NCBI GenBank assembly: GCA_030544185.1
Contig: JAUNRO010000218.1
Span: forward strand, 1 to 5,521
Direction: 5' to 3'
Source: Propionibacteriaceae bacterium
GTDB taxonomy: Bacteria > Actinomycetota > Actinomycetes > Propionibacteriales > Propionibacteriaceae
Length of the DNA: 5,521 nucleotides
Made by a program: the position numbers and the translations under genes. Every line of letters begins with the position of its first letter. The stretch's first letter is position 1. This document shows, piece by piece, positions 1 through 5,521 of this stretch. The notes below the pieces were generated by a model. The model saw only the letters and a program-made list of their open reading frames with translations. It was not told the DNA's origin and did not search any database.

Positions 1-606
1 CAAGGCGCATCGGTCGAGGTCTAACGCGAGATGGTGCTGGACCTGGACGCGTCGATGGGCCGCGTCCTGCAGGCCCTCGAGGACGCCGGCGCGGCCGACA
101 ACACGGTCGTGCTGTTCTTCAGCGACAACGGCGGCGAGCGGTTCTCCTATCAGTGGCCGCTGTCCGGCCAGAAGTTCTCCCTCCTCGAGGGCGGGATCCG
201 CGTTCCGACGATCCTGCGGTGGCCGCGCCACATCGGCCCGGGGCAGACCAGCGCTACGCCCGTCGTCACCATGGACTGGACCGCCACGCTGCTGGCCTGG
301 GCGGGCTCCCCGCCGCCCGCTGGGGCGTACGCCCTGGACGGCACCGATCTGACCGGGCACCTCCTGCGCGAGGAGTCCCTGCCCGAGCGGGAGTTGTTCT
401 GGCGCGTACGCCACGAACGTGCGCTGCGCCGCGGGGACTGGAAGTACTACGCGACCGAAACCGCGCAGGGCTGGACGGAGCGGCTGTTCGATCTGAGCCG
501 CGATCTGCGCGAGCAGGCGGACCTGAGCCAGCACCATCCCGAGCTGTTGGACGAACTCCGCCGAGCGTGGTCGGACACGGCCGATGCGCTGCTTCCGTAC
601 AACTGA
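1..606 (+). pseudogene. Sulfatase, C-terminal part, interrupted by an in-frame TAA (5' end outside window)
   Basis: Sulfatases hydrolyse sulfate esters using a formylglycine made from Cys or Ser in a CxPSR-type motif. That motif would lie upstream and is not visible. From the ATG at 31 the frame reads 191 residues with clear family features. MVLDLDASMGRVLQAL is the helix before the metal site. SDNGG (31-35) carries the Asp and Asn calcium ligands. The Lys of GQK (48) is the usual sulfate-contacting lysine. EGGIRVP (53-59) follows, and the C-terminal RALRRGDWKYY stretch is typical of the family. The same frame continues upstream as QGASVEV, then TAA (22-24), then REMV. Sulfatases commonly have GGSxxxYxxMV here, so the stop sits exactly where a Tyr is expected (TAC or TAT to TAA). 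Restart at ATG 31 would give a fragment without the catalytic nucleophile, and no good ribosome binding site precedes it. Either the gene is broken or there is a base-call error. Family call is confident; pseudogene status is less so. Confidence 0.75.
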
Positions 607-621
607 ATCGCAAGTAGTTTC

Positions 622-634
622 CGATCAGTGATAG
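622..634. promoter_or_regulatory. Possible TetR-family operator (tetO-like palindrome)
   Basis: CGATCA-G-TGATAG is a 13-base interrupted palindrome with 5 of 6 arm positions complementary. It shares the 11-base run ATCAGTGATAG with the core of the classical tetO2 operator (CTATCAGTGATAG). It lies 15 bases after the sulfatase stop and about 140 bases before the start of the binding-protein gene, a plausible place for an operator controlling the importer. No recognisable -35/-10 pair was found beside it, and no regulator gene is in the window. The regulator and any function are inference. Confidence 0.3.
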
Positions 635-659
635 CAGCGCCTCGACAAGAACGCGGGGA

Positions 660-682
660 TGTCACTGTGGCGGGCAGCGACA
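660..682. repeat. Imperfect inverted repeat upstream of the binding-protein gene
   Basis: TGTCACTG and CAGCGACA are 8-base arms that pair at 7 of 8 positions around a 7-base spacer. It could be a regulator binding site in the leader region or a weak hairpin. No T-run follows, so it does not look like an intrinsic terminator for the sulfatase gene. It may also be chance in GC-rich DNA. Confidence 0.25.
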
Positions 683-758
683 AACAACACATCATCATCG
701 AAAAGACCACCCGTCCGCCGTCTCGAACATCGGCGCCAGGCCGGTCCACAAACATGAT

Positions 759-767
759 GGGAAGGAG
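759..767 (+). promoter_or_regulatory. Strong ribosome binding site of the binding-protein gene
   Basis: GGGAAGGAG ends 6 bases before the ATG at 774. This near-ideal Shine-Dalgarno sequence fixes the start codon, which is immediately followed by a lipoprotein signal peptide. It is much stronger than the sites in front of the two permease genes, consistent with the high expression binding proteins usually need. Confidence 0.85.
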
Positions 768-773
768 TGCGCA

Positions 774-2411
774 ATGGTGCGCAAACACCGCATAGTGGCG
801 CTGATTTCTGCCGCCGCTCTCGGGCTGGCGGGCTGCGGGGGAGGTGGCGCCGGGGGCGAGACCGAGTCCCCGACCGGGCGCGACTACAGGCCCCCGGTGG
901 CCGACGGCGTCGAGGTGCGCGACGACGGTGCCCAGACCTTGGAACGCAATCCGCCGGTCGAGGGCGGCTCGCTGTCCATCGGCACGATGACCGCGGCCGA
1001 GTCGCTGGATCCCGCCGGCGTGGTGTCGGGGCAGGCGTCCATCATGAGGGCCATCTATGACCCGCTGTTCCTCTTCGACGACGACGGCAATGTCGTTCCC
1101 GAACTCGCCGAGAGCATCGAGACCACCGACGGTGGCACGACCTGGGTCATGAAGCTGCCCACCGGCGTGAAGTTCTCCGACGGCACCGACTTCAACGCCG
1201 AGGCCGTCGTCCACAGCCTGGAACGCGTTGCAGCGCCCGAATCGCTCGCCCGCTCCGCCAATGACATCCGCTCGATCGAGTCGATGACGGCCGACGACCC
1301 CGAGACCGTGACCTTCGTGCTCCCGGAGCCCAACGCCGGATTCCCCAAGGTGCTCGTGCCCTCCGGCGTTCTGTCCGCCGGCATGATCACCTCCCCCGCC
1401 GCGGTGGAGAGGGAAGGCGCCCAGTTCGGCATCCGGCCGGTCGGCACGGGTCCGTTCATGGTGACCCAGTTCACCCCGGGTGGCGACATCGTCATGCAGA
1501 AGAACCCGAACTACCGCATCGCGGGCACGCCGCACCTCGATGAGCTCCGGTTCGTCCCGGCCACCGACGGCAACGCGCGCCTGTCCGCGGTCGTCGCCGG
1601 CACCCTGGATCTGGGCCAGACCCAGAGCGGCACCGATCTGAAGTCGGCGACCGACCAGGGTCTGGTGTCGCTGTATCAGCCGGACGGCACCTATTACAAC
1701 GTGCTGTTCAACCTGAGGAACGAACCCTTCAGCGATCCCCGGTTCCGCAGGGCCGTCGCTCAGGCGATCGACACCGAGGCCCTGAACGATGCGGTCTTCG
1801 ACGGCCTGAACACCCCGATGAACGGGATGTTCCCCCCGAGCAACCCGCATTACCTGGAGGATTCGGGTTGGCCGGCCTACAACCTCGAGGAGGCCACGGC
1901 CACGGTCGAGACGCTCAAGGGTGAAGGCCTGCCGGTGGCGATGACGATCACGACCACCGCGCAGCCCGAGATCCAGCAGCAGGCCCAGATCGTGCAGCAG
2001 ATGCTCAACGACGCGGGCTTCGAGGTCCAGCTGCGCACGGCCGATCAGCCGACGATGGTGACCGAGGCCCTCAGCGGCAACTTCGATGTGCAGATCCGGT
2101 TCGTCGAGGTGCGCGCTGAGGTCGACCAGGCGCTGCGCACGCTCTATCACAGCGATTCCCGGGGCAACTCGGGCGGCGCCGGTGACCCGGATATCGACCG
2201 CCTGCTAGATGAGCTGACGACGACCGAGGGCCAGGATCGTCGTGAGGAGATCTATCAGGAGTTGCAGCAGCAGTTCGCCGAGTGGATTCCGATCATCCCG
2301 CTCAACGCCCACCGTCAGGGTTGGTATATCGGCAACAACGTCGGCAACTTCCCCGGCAGCCGGCCCGGATTCGCGGATCCGGACTGGAAGGAACTCTGGC
2401 GTACTTCCTGA
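774..2411 (+). CDS. ABC importer solute-binding lipoprotein, family 5 (peptide/nickel type)
   Basis: This is the extracellular substrate-capture subunit of the importer encoded downstream. The 545-residue length is normal for SBP_bac_5 proteins. Residues 1-21 form a lipoprotein signal peptide: basic VRKHR, a hydrophobic core, then the lipobox LAGC with Cys21 as the lipidated residue. A Gly-rich linker follows, tethering the protein to the outer face of the membrane. Family landmarks are SLDP (77-80), the signature GVKFSDGTDFNAEAV (131-145), VGTGPF (223-228) with KNPNYR shortly after, and RFRRAVAQAID (323-333). The mature protein starts with a roughly 40-residue linker rich in Gly, Pro and charged residues before the fold begins near residue 65. 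The family binds di- and oligopeptides, nickel chelates, sugars and other solutes. The ligand cannot be told from sequence alone, so no gene symbol is given. It is first in the operon and separated from the permeases by hairpins. Confidence 0.95.
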   Translation: MVRKHRIVALISAAALGLAGCGGGGAGGETESPTGRDYRPPVADGVEVRDDGAQTLERNPPVEGGSLSIGTMTAAESLDPAGVVSGQASIMRAIYDPLFLFDDDGNVVPELAESIETTDGGTTWVMKLPTGVKFSDGTDFNAEAVVHSLERVAAPESLARSANDIRSIESMTADDPETVTFVLPEPNAGFPKVLVPSGVLSAGMITSPAAVEREGAQFGIRPVGTGPFMVTQFTPGGDIVMQKNPNYRIAGTPHLDELRFVPATDGNARLSAVVAGTLDLGQTQSGTDLKSATDQGLVSLYQPDGTYYNVLFNLRNEPFSDPRFRRAVAQAIDTEALNDAVFDGLNTPMNGMFPPSNPHYLEDSGWPAYNLEEATATVETLKGEGLPVAMTITTTAQPEIQQQAQIVQQMLNDAGFEVQLRTADQPTMVTEALSGNFDVQIRFVEVRAEVDQALRTLYHSDSRGNSGGAGDPDIDRLLDELTTTEGQDRREEIYQELQQQFAEWIPIIPLNAHRQGWYIGNNVGNFPGSRPGFADPDWKELWRTS

Positions 2412-2420
2412 GTGACATCG

Positions 2421-2468
2421 ACCACCGGTGCCCCGGTCCCGCGCGAGCTGGGCTGGGGCACCGGCGGT
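2421..2468 (+). terminator. Long hairpin just after the binding-protein gene
   Basis: ACCACCGGTGCCCC (2421-2434) pairs with GGGGCACCGGCGGT (2455-2468). The 14-base arms have one A/C mismatch and enclose a 20-base spacer that can add a few more pairs. It begins 10 bases after the stop codon. No T-run follows directly, so it is more likely a partial terminator or an mRNA 3'-end stabiliser than a full intrinsic terminator. The arms are too long and too well matched to be an easy accident, even in GC-rich DNA. Confidence 0.6.
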
Positions 2469-2472
2469 TGCC

Positions 2473-2493
2473 TCCCGGGCCATCCGGCCGGGA
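2473..2493 (+). terminator. Second hairpin, terminator-like, in the same gap
   Basis: TCCCGG (2473-2478) pairs with CCGGGA (2488-2493) around a 9-base loop and is followed by the short T-containing stretch ATTTC. It lies 4 bases after the larger hairpin. The stem is short and the T-run minimal, so on its own it would terminate poorly. A further 5-base stem (TCGGG 2510-2514 with CCCGA 2525-2529) follows and is weaker still. The rest of the gap, to 2608, shows no gene and no convincing promoter. Confidence 0.4.
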
Positions 2494-2608
2494 ATTTCAC
2501 GTGACTTCTTCGGGACCGTCAGGGCCCGAGCGAATGAATCACTGAGCGGAATCCCCACTCTCGGGACGACGCCAGCTCCCTACCGTCTTAACGACAACCA
2601 CCGACCGC

Positions 2609-2614
2609 AAAGGG
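2609..2614 (+). promoter_or_regulatory. Modest ribosome binding site of the first permease gene
   Basis: AAAGGG ends 9 bases before the GTG at 2624. It is a partial Shine-Dalgarno match only, weaker than the site of the binding-protein gene, and is paired with a non-ATG start. This is the only site supporting the chosen GTG, which places the usual short basic N-terminus (RKLR) directly before the first membrane helix. Confidence 0.5.
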
Positions 2615-2623
2615 CCACGTCCC

Positions 2624-3577
2624 GTGAGAAAACTGCGACTCTTCGCCGCGCGAGCGGCCCACCTGCTATTCGTCCTCTTCGGGGTCAGCTTCCTGGTCTA
2701 TCTGCTCCTGGACCTGCTGCCGGGCGACACGGCCGAAGTCATCGTGGCCTCCAGCTCGAACCCCTCGCCCGACGCCGTGGAGCAGATCCGGGCGCAGCTG
2801 GGGCTGGATCAGCCGTTCTTCGTGCGTTATCTGGACTGGCTGGGTGGGGCGCTCACGGGGGATCTGGGGGTCTCCTACCGGACCGGTGAGACGGTGGTGG
2901 CCTCGATCGCCTCCCGGCTGCCGGTGACCCTCGAGCTGCTGATCCTGGCCGAGGTGGTCTCGCTGCTGATCGCGATCCCCCTGGCCGTCTTCGCCGCGCA
3001 GCGTCGCGACACCGTGTTCGACCGGGCCACCGCCGTGTTCACCTTCGGCCTGCAGTCGGTCCCGAATTTCGTGGTCGCGCTCGTCATGATCGTTGTCTTC
3101 GCGGTCGTCCTGCGGCTGCTTCCCGCACTCGGGTTCGTGCCGTTGGAGGTGAGCGTCGCCGGCAATCTGAAATCGATGATCATCCCGGTCGCCGCGTTGT
3201 CGAGCACATTGATCCCGCTCTATACGCGGGTGCTGCGCAATGAGGTCATCCGGACGCTTCAGGAGGACTTCATCCTCATGGCGCGCGCCGCGGGCATCAA
3301 GCCACTCGACATCCTCTTCCGCTATACCCTCAAGCCCTCGCTGCCGACGCTGATCACCGTGGTGGGCATCAACATCGGCACGCTGCTGGGCGGGACCATC
3401 ATCATCGAGCTCATCTCCGGTCTCCCCGGGGTGGGCACGCTCCTCTACACGGCCATCAACACCCGCGACTACGTCCTGGTGCAGGGCATCGTGCTCTTCA
3501 TCGCGTGCGGCTATGTGTTGGCCAACTTCCTCGTTGATCTCCTGTACACCTACCTCGATCCCAGGGTGCAAGCATGA
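2624..3577 (+). CDS. ABC importer permease, DppB/OppB type
   Basis: This is one of the two membrane subunits forming the translocation channel of a peptide/nickel-type importer. The 317 residues match the usual DppB-like length. A basic N-terminus (MRKLR) leads into a first membrane helix at about 12-32, followed by PGD (33-35), the typical motif at its outer end. A long external loop (36-98) contains the common QLGLDQPFFVRYLDWL and GDLGVSYR elements. Further hydrophobic helices lie near 103-123, 137-163, 184-199, 243-262 and 281-305. The cytoplasmic EAA-like coupling loop, MARAAGIKPLDILFRYTLKP (219-238), contacts the ATPase, and GLPGVGTLLYTAI then DYVLVQG follow as in other DppB proteins. 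The start is GTG with a modest ribosome binding site. The 3' end overlaps the next gene by 4 bases (ATGA), so the two permeases are probably translated together and act as a heterodimer. Confidence 0.95.
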   Translation: MRKLRLFAARAAHLLFVLFGVSFLVYLLLDLLPGDTAEVIVASSSNPSPDAVEQIRAQLGLDQPFFVRYLDWLGGALTGDLGVSYRTGETVVASIASRLPVTLELLILAEVVSLLIAIPLAVFAAQRRDTVFDRATAVFTFGLQSVPNFVVALVMIVVFAVVLRLLPALGFVPLEVSVAGNLKSMIIPVAALSSTLIPLYTRVLRNEVIRTLQEDFILMARAAGIKPLDILFRYTLKPSLPTLITVVGINIGTLLGGTIIIELISGLPGVGTLLYTAINTRDYVLVQGIVLFIACGYVLANFLVDLLYTYLDPRVQA

Positions 3578-4488
3578 CGAATCCCACGACTGTGCCCGAC
3601 ACCGGCGCGCCTGATCCCGCCGCCGCCCCGATGGCGGCCGCCGCCGTCACGCCGTCCGCGCGCCGGAAGATCACCCAGCACCCGCTGCCGGTGACGACCT
3701 CGTTCATCTGGATGGCGCTGCTGCTCATCCTGATCCTGATCGAGCCTTTGCTGCCCCTGCCGGATCCGACGCGCACCGATTATCGGGCGATCGCCGTCCC
3801 GCCGGGGCACCCCGACCACATTCTCGGGACCGACGAGATCGGCCGTGACATCCTGGCGCGACTGATCGTCGGAGCCAGGGTCAGCCTGATCGTCGGCGTC
3901 GCCGCTGTCGCCGTCGCCACCTTCGTCGGATCGGTGCTCGGCATGATCGCCGGCTATTTCGGTGGCATCGTGAACCGCATCATCAGCGGCCTGGTCGACA
4001 TCCTGCTCGCCTTCCCCGCCCTGGTCGCGCTGATCGCTCTCGGTGTGTTCATGGGACCCGGCCTGGTCACGATCATCATCGGCATCGGCCTGATCCTCTC
4101 CCCCGCCGTCGCCCGCGTTGCCCGGTCGGCGACGATGATGTATGCCAAGCGCGACTTCGTCACCGCCGCCCGGGGCATGGGCATGGGCCATCTGCGCATC
4201 CTCCTCCGCGAGGTGCTGCCGAACGTGGTCGTGCCCGTGCTGTCCTATGCGATGGTGCTCGTCGCGGTGGCCATCGTCGCCGAGGCCAGCCTGAGCTTCC
4301 TCGGCCTCGGCGTGCCGCCACCCGCCTCCAGCTGGGGCTCGATGATGGGCAGCGGCCGGTCCGAGCTGAACGACAGCCCGCACATCGTGCTGTTGCCTGC
4401 GGCGGTCATGTTCGTCACGCTGCTGTCGCTGAACTTCCTGGCCGAGCACTTCGGCAAGCGCTTCGACATCAAGGAGGCCGCGCTGTGA
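3574..4488 (+). CDS. ABC importer permease, DppC/OppC type
   Basis: This is the second membrane subunit of the importer and partner of the DppB-type protein. The 304 residues are a normal DppC length. The first 30 or so residues are a cytoplasmic tail rich in Ala, Pro and Thr, ending in the basic ARRK, before a first helix at about 44-60. HILGTDEIGRDILARLIVGAR (82-102) is the diagnostic DppC N-terminal motif. Helices follow near 103-126 and 140-160 (with DILLAFPALV), and later near 218-240 and 268-287. The EAA-like coupling loop is DFVTAARGMGMGHLRILLRE (194-213) followed by VLPN, and EASLSFLGLGVPPPASSWG is the conserved segment after it. The usual His before LPN is replaced here by Glu213, a small departure from consensus. 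ATG overlaps the preceding stop (ATGA). The ribosome binding site within the upstream gene is weak (AGGG at 3563-3566), which fits translational coupling. Confidence 0.95.
   Translation: MTNPTTVPDTGAPDPAAAPMAAAAVTPSARRKITQHPLPVTTSFIWMALLLILILIEPLLPLPDPTRTDYRAIAVPPGHPDHILGTDEIGRDILARLIVGARVSLIVGVAAVAVATFVGSVLGMIAGYFGGIVNRIISGLVDILLAFPALVALIALGVFMGPGLVTIIIGIGLILSPAVARVARSATMMYAKRDFVTAARGMGMGHLRILLREVLPNVVVPVLSYAMVLVAVAIVAEASLSFLGLGVPPPASSWGSMMGSGRSELNDSPHIVLLPAAVMFVTLLSLNFLAEHFGKRFDIKEAAL
4471..4477 (+). promoter_or_regulatory. Ribosome binding site of the ATPase gene, inside the upstream permease gene
   Basis: AAGGAGG ends 7 bases before the GTG at 4485. It is a perfect Shine-Dalgarno sequence lying in the last codons of the DppC-type gene, and it decides the GTG start of the ATPase. 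Confidence 0.85.
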
Positions 4489-5486
4489 GCACCAACCTTC
4501 TCGACATCGAAGATCTCACCCTGCACTTCACGACCCCCCACGGCATCGCCGAGGTGGTCAACGGGGTCAACATCTCGCTGGCGCCCGGGCAGGTGCACGG
4601 GCTCGTCGGTGAGAGCGGCTCGGGCAAGTCGGTGACCGCGCGGACCGTGCTCGGGCTGCATCCGGAGAAGAACATCCACCGCCGCACAGGCTCGATCCGC
4701 TATCGCGGGACCGAGATCCTGGGCGCGAGCGAGGACACCTTGCGCCGCGATATCCGCGGCCAGGCGATCTCGATGGTCTTCCAGGACCCGATGACCGCGC
4801 TCAGCCCGGTCATGAAGGTCGGCCAGCAGCTCGCGCTGCCGATGATCCAGCACCTTGGGATCAGCAAGCAGGAGGCCCGCAAGCGGGCGATCGAGCTGCT
4901 CGACCAAGTGGGCATCCCCAAGCCGCAGGAGCGCATCACCCAATATCCGCTGGAGTTCTCCGGCGGTCAGCGCCAGCGCATCATGATCGCGATCGCGTTG
5001 TCGTGTGATCCGCAGGTGCTGATCGCCGATGAGCCGACCACCGCGCTCGATGTGACCGTGCAGGCCCAGATCCTCGACCTGTTCGATCAGCTGCGGCTCG
5101 ACCGGGAGCTGGCCATCCTGCTGGTGTCGCACGATCTGAGCCTGATCGCCGAGCGATGCGACCGGGTGTCGGTGATGTACGCCGGGCGCATCGTCGAGTC
5201 GGGTGACGCGCAGACGATCTTCGTGGAGCCGATGCACCACTACACGGCGATGCTCGAGGAAGCCCGCCCGCTGCTGGAGAACCCACCGCACACGCCGCTG
5301 CGGACGATCCCGGGTCGTCCCCCGCAGCTCTATGCACTGCCCCAGGGCTGCTCGTTCGCGAGCCGTTGCCCGGGTCGCCAGGCGGACTGTGAAGAGATCC
5401 GCCCGCCGCTCATCGAGCAGGGCACCGACCGGCGACTCGCCTGCCACCATCCCTATACCGGAAGCCACCCGGAGGTATTGCAATGA
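4485..5486 (+). CDS. ABC importer ATPase, DppD/OppD type
   Basis: This cytoplasmic subunit hydrolyses ATP to drive import. The 333 residues are typical of DppD/OppD. All nucleotide-binding motifs are intact: Walker A GESGSGKS (42-49), Q-loop FQDPMTALSP with Gln100, ABC signature FSGGQRQR (158-165), Walker B LIADEP with Glu183 (179-184) and D-loop ALD (187-189), and switch His216 in SHD. The C-terminal oligopeptide-transporter extension follows HHYTAML (251-257) and IPGRPP (275-280). It contains four cysteines, C289, C295, C302 and C320, in the spacing Cx5Cx6Cx17C. This Cys set is characteristic of the subfamily and, as I recall, binds a [4Fe-4S] cluster in the Mycobacterium tuberculosis OppD protein. 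The start is GTG with a perfect ribosome binding site and overlaps the upstream stop (GTGA). The stop overlaps the next ATG. It most likely pairs with a second ATPase encoded by the next gene. Confidence 0.95.
   Translation: MSTNLLDIEDLTLHFTTPHGIAEVVNGVNISLAPGQVHGLVGESGSGKSVTARTVLGLHPEKNIHRRTGSIRYRGTEILGASEDTLRRDIRGQAISMVFQDPMTALSPVMKVGQQLALPMIQHLGISKQEARKRAIELLDQVGIPKPQERITQYPLEFSGGQRQRIMIAIALSCDPQVLIADEPTTALDVTVQAQILDLFDQLRLDRELAILLVSHDLSLIAERCDRVSVMYAGRIVESGDAQTIFVEPMHHYTAMLEEARPLLENPPHTPLRTIPGRPPQLYALPQGCSFASRCPGRQADCEEIRPPLIEQGTDRRLACHHPYTGSHPEVLQ
5471..5475 (+). promoter_or_regulatory. Ribosome binding site of the gene running off the window end
   Basis: GGAGG ends 7 bases before the ATG at 5483, supporting that ATG as a true start within the end of the ATPase gene. 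Confidence 0.8.
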
Positions 5487-5521
5487 CCGACCACGCCACC
5501 ACCGAGGCCGCCACCCCGGAG
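5483..5521 (+). CDS. Start of a further operon gene, probably the second ATPase (DppF/OppF type); 3' end outside window
   Basis: Only 13 codons are visible (MTDHATTEAATPE), with no domain to identify. The ATG overlaps the preceding stop by 4 bases (ATGA) and has a good GGAGG site, so it is a real start in the same operon. Peptide-type importers with a separate DppD-type ATPase usually have a DppF-type ATPase gene next, which makes that the leading guess. The Ala/Thr-rich beginning would be a short tail before the nucleotide-binding domain. The product is inferred from context only. Confidence 0.65.
   Translation, partial: MTDHATTEAATPE

Noticed and set aside
153..617. 154-codon plus-strand open frame overlapping the sulfatase
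   Set aside because: It is a +2 shadow of the sulfatase reading frame, with Arg/Ala/Pro-rich composition. The sulfatase motifs are all in the other frame.
681..703. Short ATC triplet run and A/C-rich stretch in the leader before the binding-protein gene
   Set aside because: Only three ATC units are present, too few to be a meaningful repeat, and no promoter hexamers could be placed around it.
447..2150. 567-codon open frame on the minus strand opposite the sulfatase end and the binding-protein gene
   Set aside because: It is antisense to a well-supported gene, crosses the intergenic region, and its product is rich in His, Arg, Gly and Asp as expected from reading GC-biased codons backwards. 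No domain was recognised.
2428..2889. 153-codon plus-strand open frame starting in the gap after the binding-protein gene
   Set aside because: It begins inside the large hairpin and runs out of frame into the first permease gene. Its Arg/Ala/Gly/Pro-rich product resembles no protein I recognise, and no ribosome binding site stands out.
2666..3571. 301-codon minus-strand open frame covering almost the whole first permease gene
   Set aside because: Its composition (mainly Asp, Glu, His, Gln, Arg) is the reverse-strand image of a Leu/Val/Ile-rich membrane protein. It has no recognisable domain and sits over a clear permease gene.
3550..4449. 299-codon minus-strand open frame over the second permease gene
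   Set aside because: Same reverse-strand image effect: extremely rich in Asp, His, Gln and Gly, with no hydrophobic core or known motif.
4778..4811. TALSP after the Q-loop of the ATPase instead of the more familiar TSLNP
   Set aside because: As far as I know, this variant occurs in many peptide-type transporter ATPases and it does not touch a catalytic residue.
4245..5483. 412-codon minus-strand open frame over the ATPase gene
   Set aside because: It is antisense to an ATPase with every catalytic motif intact. Its reverse frame is open only because stop codons are rare in such GC-rich DNA.

Overview
The window is GC-rich throughout, with codon third positions almost always G or C. It carries a lipoprotein-anchored solute-binding protein, two GTG starts, and stop-start overlaps of the ATGA/GTGA type. 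Together these suggest a high-GC Gram-positive (actinobacterial) chromosome. This is inferred from style and is not a species assignment. All supported genes lie on the + strand.

Layout. Positions 1-606 hold the 3' part of a sulfatase gene whose frame is broken by a TAA at 22-24, exactly where the family usually has a tyrosine. Positions 607-773 are an intergenic region with a palindrome resembling a tetO operator (622-634), a second imperfect inverted repeat (660-682), and a strong ribosome binding site (759-767). From 774 onward lies a peptide/nickel-type (Dpp/Opp) ABC importer operon. It encodes a family 5 solute-binding lipoprotein (774-2411), a DppB-type permease (2624-3577), a DppC-type permease (3574-4488), a DppD-type ATPase (4485-5486), and the first 13 codons of a further gene (5483 to the window end), probably the DppF-type second ATPase. 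The 212-base gap between the binding-protein gene and the first permease holds two consecutive hairpins (2421-2468 and 2473-2493).

How the parts work together. The lipoprotein would capture a solute outside the membrane and deliver it to the permease heterodimer, and the two ATPases would power import. The last four genes overlap by 4 bases each, so translation is probably coupled and the subunits made in balance. The hairpins after the binding-protein gene would let that protein be made in excess over the membrane components. The substrate cannot be read from the sequence. The upstream sulfatase hints at a sulfated compound, but only through gene proximity.

No clearly new biological system is visible: this is a standard importer operon. 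The points most worth checking are the in-frame stop in the sulfatase, the tetO-like palindrome, and the hairpin pair.
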